A stretch of DNA of 64,000 bases from a virus. Where the stretch lies: positions 124,001 to 188,000 of IMG/VR virus record IMGVR_UViG_3300042922_001182. One strand, 5' to 3'. Each line of letters begins with the position of its first letter. Position 1 is the stretch's first letter. Shown here piece by piece: positions 23,481 through 32,778 of this stretch. Made by a program: the position numbers and the translations under genes. The notes below the pieces were generated by a model, which saw only the letters and a program-made list of their open reading frames with translations, was not told the DNA's origin and made no database searches.

Positions 23481-24906
23481 AATTGTCATCAAGGACTACA
23501 CCCAGCCTGTCTCCTGGTTGGAGCGGTCGCTGTCCGTGTGGGACCCGAAGATCCACTCCGTCACGTTCCAGGGGTTCGTCACGATGGAGCGGGTGGGCGA
23601 GCCCCCGGAGCTGGTCGTCCCCGGAGGGGTCCACTTCTCCGACATCAAGGCGCTGAGGGGCCTGGAGGTGGTCGACCTGCGCAAGGCGGCGGCGTGGAAG
23701 TGGAAGAAGATCAAAGCCGAGATGAGGAACAAGCCGCAGGACCAGGTCCAGGTCGACTCGGTGAACTTCCTCCTCGGCGAGGGCCGGTTCTCCCAGGAGA
23801 CCCAGAACTACCTGGTACTGGCTACGAGCAAGGGCAAGACCTTCTGCTCGCTCAACCACATCGTCAGGTCGGGTAAGCTGGCGGTGGTGTTCGCCGACCA
23901 GGACCACATCCTCGACCAGTGGGCCAGGGAGGCCCTGAAGCACACCACGATGGAGGCCGGGGACATCCTGGTCCTGAAGGGGACGGACAGGATCCGCGAC
24001 CTGAGGCGACTGGGGTCCGACCACCCCTACAAGCTCATCCTGGCGTCTCACAAGACCGTGTCGGCCTTCGCGGCCAAGGAGGGCTACCCCTCCATGGCAT
24101 CCGTCCTGGAGAGGGCGGGCGTCGGCATCAAGGTCTTCGACGAGGCGCACACGGAGTGGCTCAACACGCTCATGCTGGACCTCCACTGCGACGTCTCCGA
24201 GACGGTCTACCTCAGCGCCACCCCCATCAGGAGCAACGTGTCTGAGAACAAGGTCTACCAGGAGATCTACGCCACGGTACCGAAGCACGGCTGGGAGACG
24301 AAGTACGAGGAGGACGAGATGTACCACACGTCCATCCTCTTCGGCTACGACTCCCAGCCCAGCATGGAGGACATCCAGAGCATGAGGGGGCCCTACGGCT
24401 TCGACCTCAACGCCTGGGCGCAGTACATGATGAGGGACGACAAGTTCTACCCCTTCTTCGAGAAGTCCAAGAAGATCTTCGACAGCCTCTACAAGACCTA
24501 CCCGAACGCCCAGATGGCCATCTTCCTGCACAAGGACGCGCTGCTTGAGAAGGCGGCGGAGCACCTGAGGGAGCTCTACCCGGAGAAGAACGTCACCATC
24601 TTCTACGGCAAGGTCAAGGGCAAGAAGCGCGAGGAGGCGATGAAGGGCGACATCATGGTCACCAACCTCCAGATCTTCCAGAAGGCCGTGGACATCGAGA
24701 CCCTGGAGGTGGTGTACAACCCGGTGCCCATCCGGAGCCAGATGACGACGGAGCAGGCCATGGGGCGCCTCAGGGGCAAGAACGGCCGCAAGGCCTTCTA
24801 CATCGACGGCACCGACATGGGCTTCAAGCAGTGCAAGGACATGCGCAGCTCAAGGAAGCAGATCATCTACGCGAAATCGAAGTTGGTAAAGCAGTTGGAC
24901 CTCTAA
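23455..24906 (+). CDS. SF2 DNA/RNA helicase (UvsW-like)
   Basis: The 483-residue protein shows the SF2 motifs in order: TSKGKTF (motif I, GKT at 127-129), FDEAH (motif II, DEAH at 229-232), LSATP (motif III, SAT at 254-256) and EQAMGRLRGK (motif VI) near residue 430. It fits the phage UvsW type, which unwinds branched DNA and R-loops during recombination-dependent replication. The start overlaps the preceding gene. It is followed by a long hairpin. Confidence 0.88.
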   Translation: MRIEIRPSRIVIKDYTQPVSWLERSLSVWDPKIHSVTFQGFVTMERVGEPPELVVPGGVHFSDIKALRGLEVVDLRKAAAWKWKKIKAEMRNKPQDQVQVDSVNFLLGEGRFSQETQNYLVLATSKGKTFCSLNHIVRSGKLAVVFADQDHILDQWAREALKHTTMEAGDILVLKGTDRIRDLRRLGSDHPYKLILASHKTVSAFAAKEGYPSMASVLERAGVGIKVFDEAHTEWLNTLMLDLHCDVSETVYLSATPIRSNVSENKVYQEIYATVPKHGWETKYEEDEMYHTSILFGYDSQPSMEDIQSMRGPYGFDLNAWAQYMMRDDKFYPFFEKSKKIFDSLYKTYPNAQMAIFLHKDALLEKAAEHLRELYPEKNVTIFYGKVKGKKREEAMKGDIMVTNLQIFQKAVDIETLEVVYNPVPIRSQMTTEQAMGRLRGKNGRKAFYIDGTDMGFKQCKDMRSSRKQIIYAKSKLVKQLDL

Positions 24907-24927
24907 CCGTCGAGCTGTGTTTTTTCG

Positions 24928-24968
24928 GTCGAGACAGCCCTAACGCCTAAAGCGTTAGGGTCCTCGAC
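24928..24968 (+). other. Two-part hairpin between the helicase gene and the next gene
   Basis: An outer stem GTCGAG/CTCGAC (24928-24933 with 24963-24968) encloses an inner stem CCCTAACGC/GCGTTAGGG (24938-24946 with 24952-24960). A T-run lies before it, not after, so it is not a normal plus-strand terminator. It may be an RNA leader element for the gene at 25,014. Confidence 0.55.
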
Positions 24969-25013
24969 TAACAGGTAAAATGGAGAGCGAACCGAACTCA
25001 ACTAGGAGGTCCA

Positions 25014-25730
25014 TTGTTCGAGTCATTGGAGAAAATCGATAAGAAGCTCTTCTCCCCTTGCAAGTACCTGAACCTGGGGATCAGCGTCAACTTGGGGAGG
25101 ACCGGGAACAACAACGTGAGGCTGGACGGCGTGTACGTCAAGACCTACCCCACGAAGAAGTACTCGGACGTCAGCACGGTGCACGCCCTGAGCATCGAGA
25201 CCAGCGAGTTCTTGGTCCTGACCTACAGCCGGGACAAGGAGTTCGAACAGGTCTACCTCAGCTACCCGCACATGAAGCAGTTCGTCACGGCCATCCAGGG
25301 GATCAACGCCCTGGTCCAGTCGAACGGCACCGAGGATAACCCCCTCTTCGTCCTCGACGAGGACGAGAGGGTGTGCATGAACTCCGCCTACGACGGGGTC
25401 GTCTTCGACGTGAAGGGCCTGGCGCAGAGCAAGAGCATCAAGATAAGGCCGGAGGTTGTCGGCTCCCGCGACGGGGACTCCCCGGGGGCGGTCATGTACA
25501 TCAACAACCCCGCCTACGAGGTGGAGATCGACGAGCTGGCCCTGGAAGCCCTCTGCTACTTCGTCGAGAACTTCAACCTCTTCTACGCCTCCCAGATGCT
25601 GGTCAACTTCGCCGGTCTCGCCGTCATCGACGCGGGCGGCGGCACGATCAGCATGGAGACGCCCAGCATGGAGACGGTAACCGCGCCCAAGAGGCGCAGC
25701 AGCAACAAGAGCAAGGAGACTCAAGAGTAA
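25014..25730 (+). CDS. Hypothetical protein, 238 aa, TTG start
   Basis: The frame opens at a TTG (MFESLEKIDKKLF) with a full AGGAGG four bases upstream; no ATG is available near it. The core (about residues 20-205) is mixed alpha/beta, and the C-terminus is a basic, serine-rich tail (PKRRSSNKSKETQE). I do not recognise the fold. A nucleic-acid binding role is suggested only by the tail. The stop overlaps the ATG of the next gene by one base. Confidence 0.75.
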   Translation: MFESLEKIDKKLFSPCKYLNLGISVNLGRTGNNNVRLDGVYVKTYPTKKYSDVSTVHALSIETSEFLVLTYSRDKEFEQVYLSYPHMKQFVTAIQGINALVQSNGTEDNPLFVLDEDERVCMNSAYDGVVFDVKGLAQSKSIKIRPEVVGSRDGDSPGAVMYINNPAYEVEIDELALEALCYFVENFNLFYASQMLVNFAGLAVIDAGGGTISMETPSMETVTAPKRRSSNKSKETQE

Positions 25731-26353
25731 TGGTCAGTCTCGAAGAACAGTACGTTGAGATCGAGGGGTTCCTGGCAAAGGTGGCCCCGGAGGACGCCGA
25801 AGAGTACGTCGTCGGCGACGCGTACGACGACGGCGAGGGTACGCTGTACCTCTTCCTCGGTAGCTACGAGGAGAACTCCCGCGACGGCGAGCGCCCCGGC
25901 ATCTACGAGCACGAGGGGGAGCCCGTGTGCATCGAGTACCCGGAGGGCGAGCGCATCACTGCGGAGATGGCGGTCTCCATGACCATGAGCCACGGCGAGG
26001 CCGTGCTCAACACCGCCAAGAAGAACAAGGCCCTCAAGGGGGTGAGGCAGCCCAAGGCCGAGTCCACCCGCTACGAGGACAACTCGAACAGCGAGGAGAT
26101 CAGCCAGAGCAGCTTCCTCTACTACGAGCCCAAGGAGGACGACCCCCCGGTGATCGCCCTCCTGAAGGAGACCATCAACGCGGCCAGGATCACCTACAAG
26201 GACGTGTACCGCCACTTCAACAAGACCAAGGGGTACAACCTGATCTACGGCCTCCGCGAGAGGTCCAAGATCACCCTGGAGTCGATCGAGAACTGGGCCA
26301 TCGTGCTCGACGTCGAGTTGCGCTGCTCCTTCGTACAACGGGAAGAACAGTAA
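25730..26353 (+). CDS. HTH-domain protein, 207 aa (XRE/Cro-like C-terminus)
   Basis: The ATG at 25730 overlaps the previous stop (TAATG). The N-terminal part (1-70) is acidic and beta-rich. The C-terminal 60 residues read ALLKETINAARITYKDVYRHF, then YNLIYGLRERSKITLESIENW and AIVLDVELR, which fits a lambda-repressor/Cro-type helix-turn-helix. This suggests a DNA-binding regulator, perhaps acting on phage promoters. A perfect-palindrome terminator follows directly. Confidence 0.65.
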   Translation: MVSLEEQYVEIEGFLAKVAPEDAEEYVVGDAYDDGEGTLYLFLGSYEENSRDGERPGIYEHEGEPVCIEYPEGERITAEMAVSMTMSHGEAVLNTAKKNKALKGVRQPKAESTRYEDNSNSEEISQSSFLYYEPKEDDPPVIALLKETINAARITYKDVYRHFNKTKGYNLIYGLRERSKITLESIENWAIVLDVELRCSFVQREEQ

Positions 26354-26360
26354 GAAACGT

Positions 26361-26402
26361 ATATGGACCAACGCGGAATTCCGCGTTGGTCCATATTTTT
26401 TG
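26361..26402 (+). terminator. Intrinsic terminator (16-bp perfect stem)
   Basis: ATATGGACCAACGCGG (26361-26376) and its reverse complement (26381-26396) flank an AATT loop, followed by TTTTTTGTT. It separates the plus-strand helicase/HTH unit from the convergent minus-strand genes and may stop both. Confidence 0.9.
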
Positions 26403-26406
26403 TTGC

Positions 26407-27051
26407 TTAGCGGCCCAGAGCCAGGTTCACCAGGTCGGCCTTGGTGGCGGACTTGGGGAACTGGATCTCGTTGGCGGTCAACAGCTCCTTGAGCTGCTGG
26501 ACGGTCATGGCCTGGGCGTCCTCCTCGGTCAGCTCCTCGGCCTCTTCGCCGTCCTGCTGGTCCTGCTGGTCCTGCTGGTCCTGCTGGTCGCCGTCCTGCT
26601 GGTCGCCGTCCTGCTGGTCGCCGTCCTGCTGGTCGCCGTCCTGCTGGTCGCCGTCCTGCTGGTCCTGCTGGTCCTGCTGGTCCTGCTGGTCCTGCTGGTC
26701 CTGCTGGTCCTGCTGGTCCTGCTGGTCCTGCTGGTCCTGCTGGTCGCCGGTGGGCTCGGTGGGCGGCGGCGTGGGCACCACGGGCTCGGTGGGCGGCGGC
26801 GTGGGGACGACGCTCGGGACGAAGGGGGGAGTCAGGAGGGCGGGGTCCGTGGCCTGCTGGGCGACGGGCTCGACGATGGCGGGAGCCGCCTCCTCCTTGA
26901 CCTCGATCACGGTGAAGCCGAGGCGCTTCAACGTCTCGACCTGCTTGCGGGTCAGGGTGATCGGGGTGCGGATTGGCCCCCGGGTGCAGACGATGGGGAT
27001 GTACTTCGCGTTCGAAATGGTGACCTTGACGTTTTCGTTCTCGTTGCTCAT
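26407..27051 (-). CDS. Repeat protein with QQD array and SAP/HeH-like C-terminus, 214 aa
   Basis: The protein has an N-terminal basic/beta domain (1-55), a proline-rich linker with two PTPPPTEP units, a long array of Q-Q-D repeats, first pure (about ten), then interrupted by G-D (about five), then pure again, and a C-terminal helical module MTVQQLKELLTANEIQ plus FPKSATKADLVNLAL. The last fits the HeH/SAP-like fold, which often binds DNA. The repeat length may vary by slippage. It starts 2 bp after the preceding short gene. Virion or DNA-linked, function unknown. Confidence 0.75.
   Translation of the reverse strand: MSNENENVKVTISNAKYIPIVCTRGPIRTPITLTRKQVETLKRLGFTVIEVKEEAAPAIVEPVAQQATDPALLTPPFVPSVVPTPPPTEPVVPTPPPTEPTGDQQDQQDQQDQQDQQDQQDQQDQQDQQDQQDGDQQDGDQQDGDQQDGDQQDGDQQDQQDQQDQQDGEEAEELTEEDAQAMTVQQLKELLTANEIQFPKSATKADLVNLALGR
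26551..26745. repeat. Tandem 9-bp and 15-bp coding repeat
   Basis: Units of CTGCTGGTC (QQD on the minus strand) are repeated head to tail, with a central block where GCCGTC is inserted every 15 bases (GDQQD). The two pure blocks flank the mixed block. Near-identical copies at the DNA level point to recent expansion or slippage. Confidence 0.95.
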
Positions 27052-27053
27052 GG

Positions 27054-27218
27054 TTAGTTATCTCCTTGGTTGATGGGAGTCAGGGTCTCGACCTCAGCGA
27101 ACCTGTCGATGGTATCCGCGAGGATGCTCGACATGGGGTCGAGGAGGTCCCTCTGGCTCTTCCTGTCCTCTTCCTGCTCCTCAAGCGAGGAGATGTTCTG
27201 TTCCAGTTCGTTCAGCAA
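27054..27218 (-). CDS. Small coiled-coil protein, 54 aa, TTG start
   Basis: I place the start at the TTG 27218-27216, with AAAGGAG six bases upstream. Longer readings would overlap the neighbouring gene heavily and have no site. The product (MLNELEQNISSLEEQEEDRK and onwards) is an acidic coiled coil ending TPINQGDN. It sits between a virion-type gene and the QQD-repeat gene with almost no spacing. Confidence 0.6.
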   Translation of the reverse strand: MLNELEQNISSLEEQEEDRKSQRDLLDPMSSILADTIDRFAEVETLTPINQGDN

Positions 27219-27244
27219 TTGCCGCTCCTTTCTCTCTCCGTCTA

Positions 27245-28447
27245 TTATTTTGTTGTTGAGAGAACGGTCTCCCTGCACTTCCGAAGCGCGTAGATCGCGC
27301 AGGGAACCAGCGTGAAGGCCGTGGCATCGGCCAGCATGAACGCCGAGTCGATCCTGTCCAACAGGGCCTCCGAAGGGGTGTTGACCCCCGAGATGTACCC
27401 CGCGATCAGGTCCACGATTGGCCCCCACATGGGGTCGTCGGACTGCGCCTGGACGCCCTGCACCACGGATAGGAGGTCCGCGTGGATCGGATCGCCATCG
27501 TCGGCGTACACCGGGAGGTGGAACGGCTCCCAGTGACCACTGAACGGGAGGTCGTCCCCGGAGAGGGCGAAGACCCCGTCGTAGCGGTCCTTGGAGAGGA
27601 CCTCCGGCTTCCTGGTCCTAACGGCGTGGAAAACCGTCCCGATGTACTGGCTGATGGCGGCCAGGTTCCACTCCAGGCTGTCCTCGACCACCACGGAAGA
27701 GAGGACGGTCCCCGGGACGTAGAGGGTGTTGGTCTCCTGGATGAAGCGCACGACCATCTGATCGTAGATCAGCTTGCCCTCGCTCCTGACGGACACGATG
27801 CTACCGAACAGCTTGTTGCGGAAGCTATCGATGTAGAAGGAGGTGAGGCCGTCGGCCAGCTCCTTCATGTACTCCGCGAGGAGGAGGCCGCTCCTCTGGA
27901 CGACGAGGGGCTTGTCGTCCACTCCCCCGGTGTTGGCCGACACCACGAGGTCCCTCTCCACCTGCTCCTCGATGAGCGGGACGCTCTCCCTGGAGAGGAA
28001 GAACTCGATCCGGTAGAACTTCTTACCGTGGATGGTGTCGGGCGTGACTCCTTTGACCCTCATGAGATAGGTTGTCCCGGAGAAGGTCATCGAGAAGTAA
28101 TCGTCCACCAAGGGGCGGATGACGTCCGGGATGACGACCGCGTCCCCGCTGTAGTCGGTCGAGAGGCCGAACTGGTCGGACTCCACCGCCGCCTGAAGGG
28201 CCTGGAGGTCGTACAGCGCCAGGCCGTCCACGCGGTCGTAACGCAACGGGGACTCCGCACCGACCGTCTGGGTGACCGCATCCAGGATTACGTCCTCGGT
28301 AGAGGCCAGCCTGTTGCGGCTGTAGTAGGTCACGTAGACCGGGGTTCCCTCGAACATGGTCGAGTACTTCGAGACTACCTTGTCGCGGTACTCCTCGATG
28401 TTCTTGACGAGCAGGTCCCTGCTAGCGACACGGGTGATCCTTGCCAT
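27245..28447 (-). CDS. Virion-type structural protein, 400 aa
   Basis: The ATG at 28447 follows TGGAGGGAAAC. The region YYSRNRLASTEDVILDAVTQ and GAESPLRYDRVDGLALYDL near the N-terminus recalls a head-neck/tail structural family seen in large myoviruses, from memory only. The rest is a mixed alpha/beta protein without catalytic motifs. It follows the RNA polymerase beta gene in the same minus-strand unit. Confidence 0.55.
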   Translation of the reverse strand: MARITRVASRDLLVKNIEEYRDKVVSKYSTMFEGTPVYVTYYSRNRLASTEDVILDAVTQTVGAESPLRYDRVDGLALYDLQALQAAVESDQFGLSTDYSGDAVVIPDVIRPLVDDYFSMTFSGTTYLMRVKGVTPDTIHGKKFYRIEFFLSRESVPLIEEQVERDLVVSANTGGVDDKPLVVQRSGLLLAEYMKELADGLTSFYIDSFRNKLFGSIVSVRSEGKLIYDQMVVRFIQETNTLYVPGTVLSSVVVEDSLEWNLAAISQYIGTVFHAVRTRKPEVLSKDRYDGVFALSGDDLPFSGHWEPFHLPVYADDGDPIHADLLSVVQGVQAQSDDPMWGPIVDLIAGYISGVNTPSEALLDRIDSAFMLADATAFTLVPCAIYALRKCRETVLSTTK

Positions 28448-28495
28448 GTTTCCCTCCAATGTGGAGGGGAGGGCGGTTAGGCCCTCCCCCTGGCT

Positions 28496-31400
28496 CTAGC
28501 CGTTGAGGTAATCCTCAACGACCTTCCTTTTCAGCTCGACCAATATCTTGTTAAGGAAGAGCTTGTTGTACACATCCGTCGTCATACGCGAGACGATGGA
28601 GAGCGGTGATACGACCGCGTCGACCGATAGGTCGGGTCTGCCCTCCGAGTAGGGCTCCTGGCCGTTCGGAGTCACCTCCGCCACGATGGTCTTGAGGGCC
28701 GTGTCGAACGTGATCTTATCGCCCACGCCGAGCTTGTCCTTGTACCGCACGTAGAACTCGATCAGCACGCCGTCGAAGTCCACGCCGCCCACCTTGGCCT
28801 CCGGGGGGAGCTTCTGGACGGGCACCGGGGAGATGGCGCTCGGGGTCTGCGTATCCGTCCTGACCTTCTTGATCTTGCCCTGCCTCGTGCTGACTGAGGC
28901 GATGTAGCCCTTCACCAGCTTCTGCAGGGAGGGCGAGAGCTCCTCCAGGTCGCGGTTGTAGTAGACCTTGATGTCCACGATGTCGCCGGTGTACTTCGAG
29001 GCGATCGTGTTCTTGCCCAGCTCGTCCAGGATCTCCTCGAACTCTTCGCCGATCTTGCCGAGGAGGGCGTTGACCTCCTTGTCGTCGAACGACGTGTCGA
29101 ACTGGATGAGGGCCTCGCCGGTCTTGACCTTCTGGCCCTTCTTGGCCACCTTGAGCACGTTCGAGTTGGGGCCGATGGGCACGGCCTTCCTCATGGTGAT
29201 CATGGAGGACATGTCCTCCCGGAGGGCCATCGTCACCAGGGACGAGTCCTCGTAGGTGAACCAGCCGCTCGTGATCGCCACCCTGGTCAGCCTACCGCTG
29301 GTCAGGATGTGGTCGCCAGCGTCGTCGGGGGTGAAGTACTGGGGGTTGGCCGCGAGGACCTGGCCCTTGGTGAACTTCGCGCCCTTCTTCAGGTCGGTCT
29401 TCTTGCTGTTGGAGATGTAGAAGCCACCGGCGCTGTTCTTGGCGACGCTCTCCGAGAGGTCCACGACATCCTTCACGCCATCCTTGTAGCGGATGACCAT
29501 GATCTCGTTCTTCTCGTCGATCTCCTCCACGACGCCGTCCGCCGCAGCCTTGAACGCGAAGTCGGAGCCGACGATGTGCGCCAGGGCCTTCTCCATGCCG
29601 TTGCCGATCAGCGGCCGGTGCTGCTTGGTGATCGGGATGATGTGCTTGGACTGGGTCACCTGCATGCCGATACGCGGGGGATCGGCGTGCTGGCTGGTGA
29701 AGGGGGATAGCGCCTCCGAGGGGGAGAGCATGCCCATGGCGCTGATGGTCTCCGGGCTCATCGAGGCCAGGAAGCCACGGTTGTTCATGATCTTGGGGTT
29801 GAAGGTGAGCTGCCTCACCACGCCGACCGAGGCGCTGTCCGGGGTGTTCAGCGCAAGCAGGCCGATCATGGACTTGTCGTAGGCCCTCATCTCCCGGCTG
29901 TAGGCGTTGTCGTCGTTGATGCCGTTGGGGCCCTTGGCCGAGATCGAGCCCATCTTCTCGGCCTCAAGGACCGGGCTGAGGATCGAGTACTCGTCCAGGT
30001 TGGGGGTCTCCAGGAGGTTGCGGATGACCTCCTCCCTCGGGGCGGTGATCTTCACGGGCCTCCCGGCTCGGCTACTGTCCCTGTAGGCCTTGTAGGCCTT
30101 CGAGAAGGACTCGTAGACCAGGGAGGCGATGATCTCGCCGCCACGAACGCGGTAGTTGGTGACGTCGTTGGGCCTGGTGTGGCCGGAGGTCTCCAGCATC
30201 GTGTTGCAGTGGAGCAGCAGGCCGAGGAAGTCGTCCGGCAGCTTCATCTCGTCGAGGATGTCCCTGGTGATGGGGTCGATGAGGAGGGACGCCGTGTTCA
30301 GGATGCCCTTGGCGACGGCCCTGGACCCGGTCATGCCCTCCAGAGCCTCGACGTAGGCCTCGGGCTTCTCGAAGTCCTCGAAGGGGCGGTTAGCCGAGAA
30401 GGAGTTGAGGCCGTTGAGGAGCAGGGTGTAGCGGATGGGGTGCGCCGGGTAGTACAGGTAGCCGTCCTCGAACCTGACGACGTTCAGCCTGCGCTTCTCG
30501 TCGGGGCTCAGGTTGCGCCTGGTGGGGCTGAACTCGTAGTCGACCTTGTAGCGGTCGAGGACCGACTTGAGTCCGTACCGTAGGCCAAGCACCACGATCA
30601 GGGGTATGCGACGGCCGACAATGGTGACTCGGCTGTAGGCGTAGCTGGTACCGGCCGTCTGGGAGTAGACGGAGGCGACGACCTTGGGGTCGATGATCGC
30701 CAGCTCGTCCACCAGCATCGAGGAGATGCTGTCGGCGTAGTGGGCGCTGTGGCTGTCGTTCTTCCTGTAGACTCGCTTGAGGACTACGCCGCTCTCCCTG
30801 AGTACGGTGAAGAACACCTTCTCCGTCTTCGAGTAGCCGATGACGAACTCGTCCCAGTCCTCCAGGTTGAGGGACTGACCCGTGATGGACTCGACCTCCT
30901 TCTGGATGGCGTTGCGGTCGAAGGAGATCTTGATCTTATCGGTCTCGATCTCCATGAGGTCCTTGGAGAGCTCGTCGAACTCCACGCTGCTGGTGAGGCC
31001 ACGGTTGGAGACGCGGTTGTCCCCGAACTTGACCTTGAGCTTCCGCCCCAGGTCCTTGGCGTCGTCGGACTGGAGGTACTTCCGAAGCTGCACGGCGTGA
31101 CGGCTGGTCTTCTGGCCCTGGCGGGTGACGAAGAGGCGGTTGTAGTTGGTGGTCACCTTGACCTCGCCCTCGCCCACCTTGACGACGGGGAGGGGGATGA
31201 GCTGCTTCACGATCTGCTTCTTGCTTCCGTTGATGTGGACGAAGTTGCCGTCGATCACCTTCGGGACGTCGACCTTGAAGGTGTGCTTGGAGTTCTTGGA
31301 GTCGACGATCTCGAAGGTCAGCGTCTCCTTGATGGTCATCTCGTCGCTGGTGTCCTCCCTGTCGATCTTCTGGACGAAGACCGGCAGCTCCGGGTCCCCG

Positions 31401-32647
31401 GAGAAGGAGCTGCCGATGGCCGCCAGGTCCTTGTCGTACTGGAGCTTGTGGTAGCTCCTGTCGAAGTCCTTCAGCTTGGAGATCTTCGCGCTCTTGTTTA
31501 GAGTGGTGATCGGGATCTCCTCGACCTCGACCGCCTTGGAGCGGAAGTCCGACAGGATGTCGGAGAGCTTCAGGTTGCCGACCTTGGTGTCACCCTGCTT
31601 CAGCCTGAGCTGCTCGGTCTTACCGGCCTCCAGCTCCGCCTTCTTGGCCGAGGCAGAGTCCTCGGCGACCTTTGCAAGGTACTTGAGGAACTCCTCGTCA
31701 CCGTCCAGCTCCTCGGTGACCCTCTCCTCGGTGGCGCCGTCCCCCGCCTTCTCGGCGGCGTCCTCCACCATGTCGCGGATGCGGTCGGCGCTGTCGAGCT
31801 CTTCGCCGGTGAGGGCGTGGACCTTGGGGGTGAGGTTCAGGGCAGAGAGGATGCGGTCCGCGACCGCAGAGGCCACCGTCTTCGCGACCGTGGGGGCTGC
31901 CGCCCCAGTGGCGACGTCCAGGGCGGCCTCCCTCTCCTCGACGCCCATCTTGGCGTTCGGGTCGGAAGACTTGACGAACGAGGAGAGCTTGGAGGACAGC
32001 CTGGCGAGGTCCAGACCTTCGCCCGTCTCGAACAGGAAGAAGTCGCCCCTGGCGGGGCTGTACATGACGACCTTCATCCCCCGGAGCCTGTCCTGGAGGA
32101 ACTTCCCTCGGCACGCAACGAAGATGGCCTGCATGGCGCTACTGACCTCGTTGAGCTCCAGGGCCTTCTCGGCCCCAGCGGGGAAGTCGCAGTTGACCAC
32201 CAGGATGCGGTTCGACGCGTCGTACCTGGAGGCGATCTCCTCGATCAGGTCGAACAGGGCCGACGCCTTCGCCTTGACTGGGAGCCTCACCCGGTCGAAG
32301 AAGGTGTCCAGCTCGGCGTCCGTCGAGTAGACCAGGTTCAGGCCGCCGTAGGAACCGGTTGTCTGCATGGTCCTGACGGCCCCCGCCCTCTCCTTCAGCT
32401 CCTTGTAGTACGCCTGCTGGTTGACGCGCTTCCTGACCTCGGCGACGCCACCGGCCTTGATGCGGACCTCCCTGGGGTGGAAGACGCTCCGGAGGGCCCC
32501 CGGCTCGAACAGCCCGGACGTCACCAAGGCCCCTGCCTCGATGCCAAGGGGGATAACCATGTTGCCAGAACGCTTATCTTTCGTTGTGAATGACAGAGCG
32601 GCTCCAACGTAAGTCCGGAGCGGCACTACCTTATCAAGCTTAATCAA
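28496..32647 (-). CDS. RNA polymerase beta subunit, intact
   Basis: The 1,383-residue protein is a full-length beta subunit in one gene. Recognisable segments in order are: a rif-region/fork-like EYSILSPVLEAEKMGSISAK with GPNGINDDN; LLALNTPDSASVGVVRQL, where bacteria have ICPIETPEGPNIGLI; SPFTSQHADPPRIGMQVTQS, where bacteria have the [20 protein letters not shown] stretch; GNGMEKALAHIVGSDFA; and, near the C-terminus, VGDKITFDTALKTIV. The last keeps both lysines of the bacterial GDKmagRHGnKG motif at the same eight-residue spacing, while RHG is lost. PLSIVSRMTTDVYNKL follows, as PLGVPSRMNVGQILE does in bacteria. The start is a TTG after AGGAGG. Confidence 0.93.
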   Translation of the reverse strand: MIKLDKVVPLRTYVGAALSFTTKDKRSGNMVIPLGIEAGALVTSGLFEPGALRSVFHPREVRIKAGGVAEVRKRVNQQAYYKELKERAGAVRTMQTTGSYGGLNLVYSTDAELDTFFDRVRLPVKAKASALFDLIEEIASRYDASNRILVVNCDFPAGAEKALELNEVSSAMQAIFVACRGKFLQDRLRGMKVVMYSPARGDFFLFETGEGLDLARLSSKLSSFVKSSDPNAKMGVEEREAALDVATGAAAPTVAKTVASAVADRILSALNLTPKVHALTGEELDSADRIRDMVEDAAEKAGDGATEERVTEELDGDEEFLKYLAKVAEDSASAKKAELEAGKTEQLRLKQGDTKVGNLKLSDILSDFRSKAVEVEEIPITTLNKSAKISKLKDFDRSYHKLQYDKDLAAIGSSFSGDPELPVFVQKIDREDTSDEMTIKETLTFEIVDSKNSKHTFKVDVPKVIDGNFVHINGSKKQIVKQLIPLPVVKVGEGEVKVTTNYNRLFVTRQGQKTSRHAVQLRKYLQSDDAKDLGRKLKVKFGDNRVSNRGLTSSVEFDELSKDLMEIETDKIKISFDRNAIQKEVESITGQSLNLEDWDEFVIGYSKTEKVFFTVLRESGVVLKRVYRKNDSHSAHYADSISSMLVDELAIIDPKVVASVYSQTAGTSYAYSRVTIVGRRIPLIVVLGLRYGLKSVLDRYKVDYEFSPTRRNLSPDEKRRLNVVRFEDGYLYYPAHPIRYTLLLNGLNSFSANRPFEDFEKPEAYVEALEGMTGSRAVAKGILNTASLLIDPITRDILDEMKLPDDFLGLLLHCNTMLETSGHTRPNDVTNYRVRGGEIIASLVYESFSKAYKAYRDSSRAGRPVKITAPREEVIRNLLETPNLDEYSILSPVLEAEKMGSISAKGPNGINDDNAYSREMRAYDKSMIGLLALNTPDSASVGVVRQLTFNPKIMNNRGFLASMSPETISAMGMLSPSEALSPFTSQHADPPRIGMQVTQSKHIIPITKQHRPLIGNGMEKALAHIVGSDFAFKAAADGVVEEIDEKNEIMVIRYKDGVKDVVDLSESVAKNSAGGFYISNSKKTDLKKGAKFTKGQVLAANPQYFTPDDAGDHILTSGRLTRVAITSGWFTYEDSSLVTMALREDMSSMITMRKAVPIGPNSNVLKVAKKGQKVKTGEALIQFDTSFDDKEVNALLGKIGEEFEEILDELGKNTIASKYTGDIVDIKVYYNRDLEELSPSLQKLVKGYIASVSTRQGKIKKVRTDTQTPSAISPVPVQKLPPEAKVGGVDFDGVLIEFYVRYKDKLGVGDKITFDTALKTIVAEVTPNGQEPYSEGRPDLSVDAVVSPLSIVSRMTTDVYNKLFLNKILVELKRKVVEDYLNG

Positions 32648-32778
32648 TTATCGGTCCTCCTGATTGAGTGGCCTTTTCGCATATGGGTTTGTTCATCCTG
32701 AGGTCTCCCAGCCCGAGGCGGGGCCATCCCAGCAGCCCGTCCCCCGGGGCCATGCGGGGCGTGCAACCCCCGGCCCCT

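Noticed and set aside
24928-24968. Terminator of the helicase gene
   Set aside because: The T-run lies before the hairpin rather than after it, so I listed it as an RNA element instead.
26551-26745. CRISPR-like array
   Set aside because: The repeats are contiguous 9- and 15-bp coding units without unique spacers and keep a reading frame.
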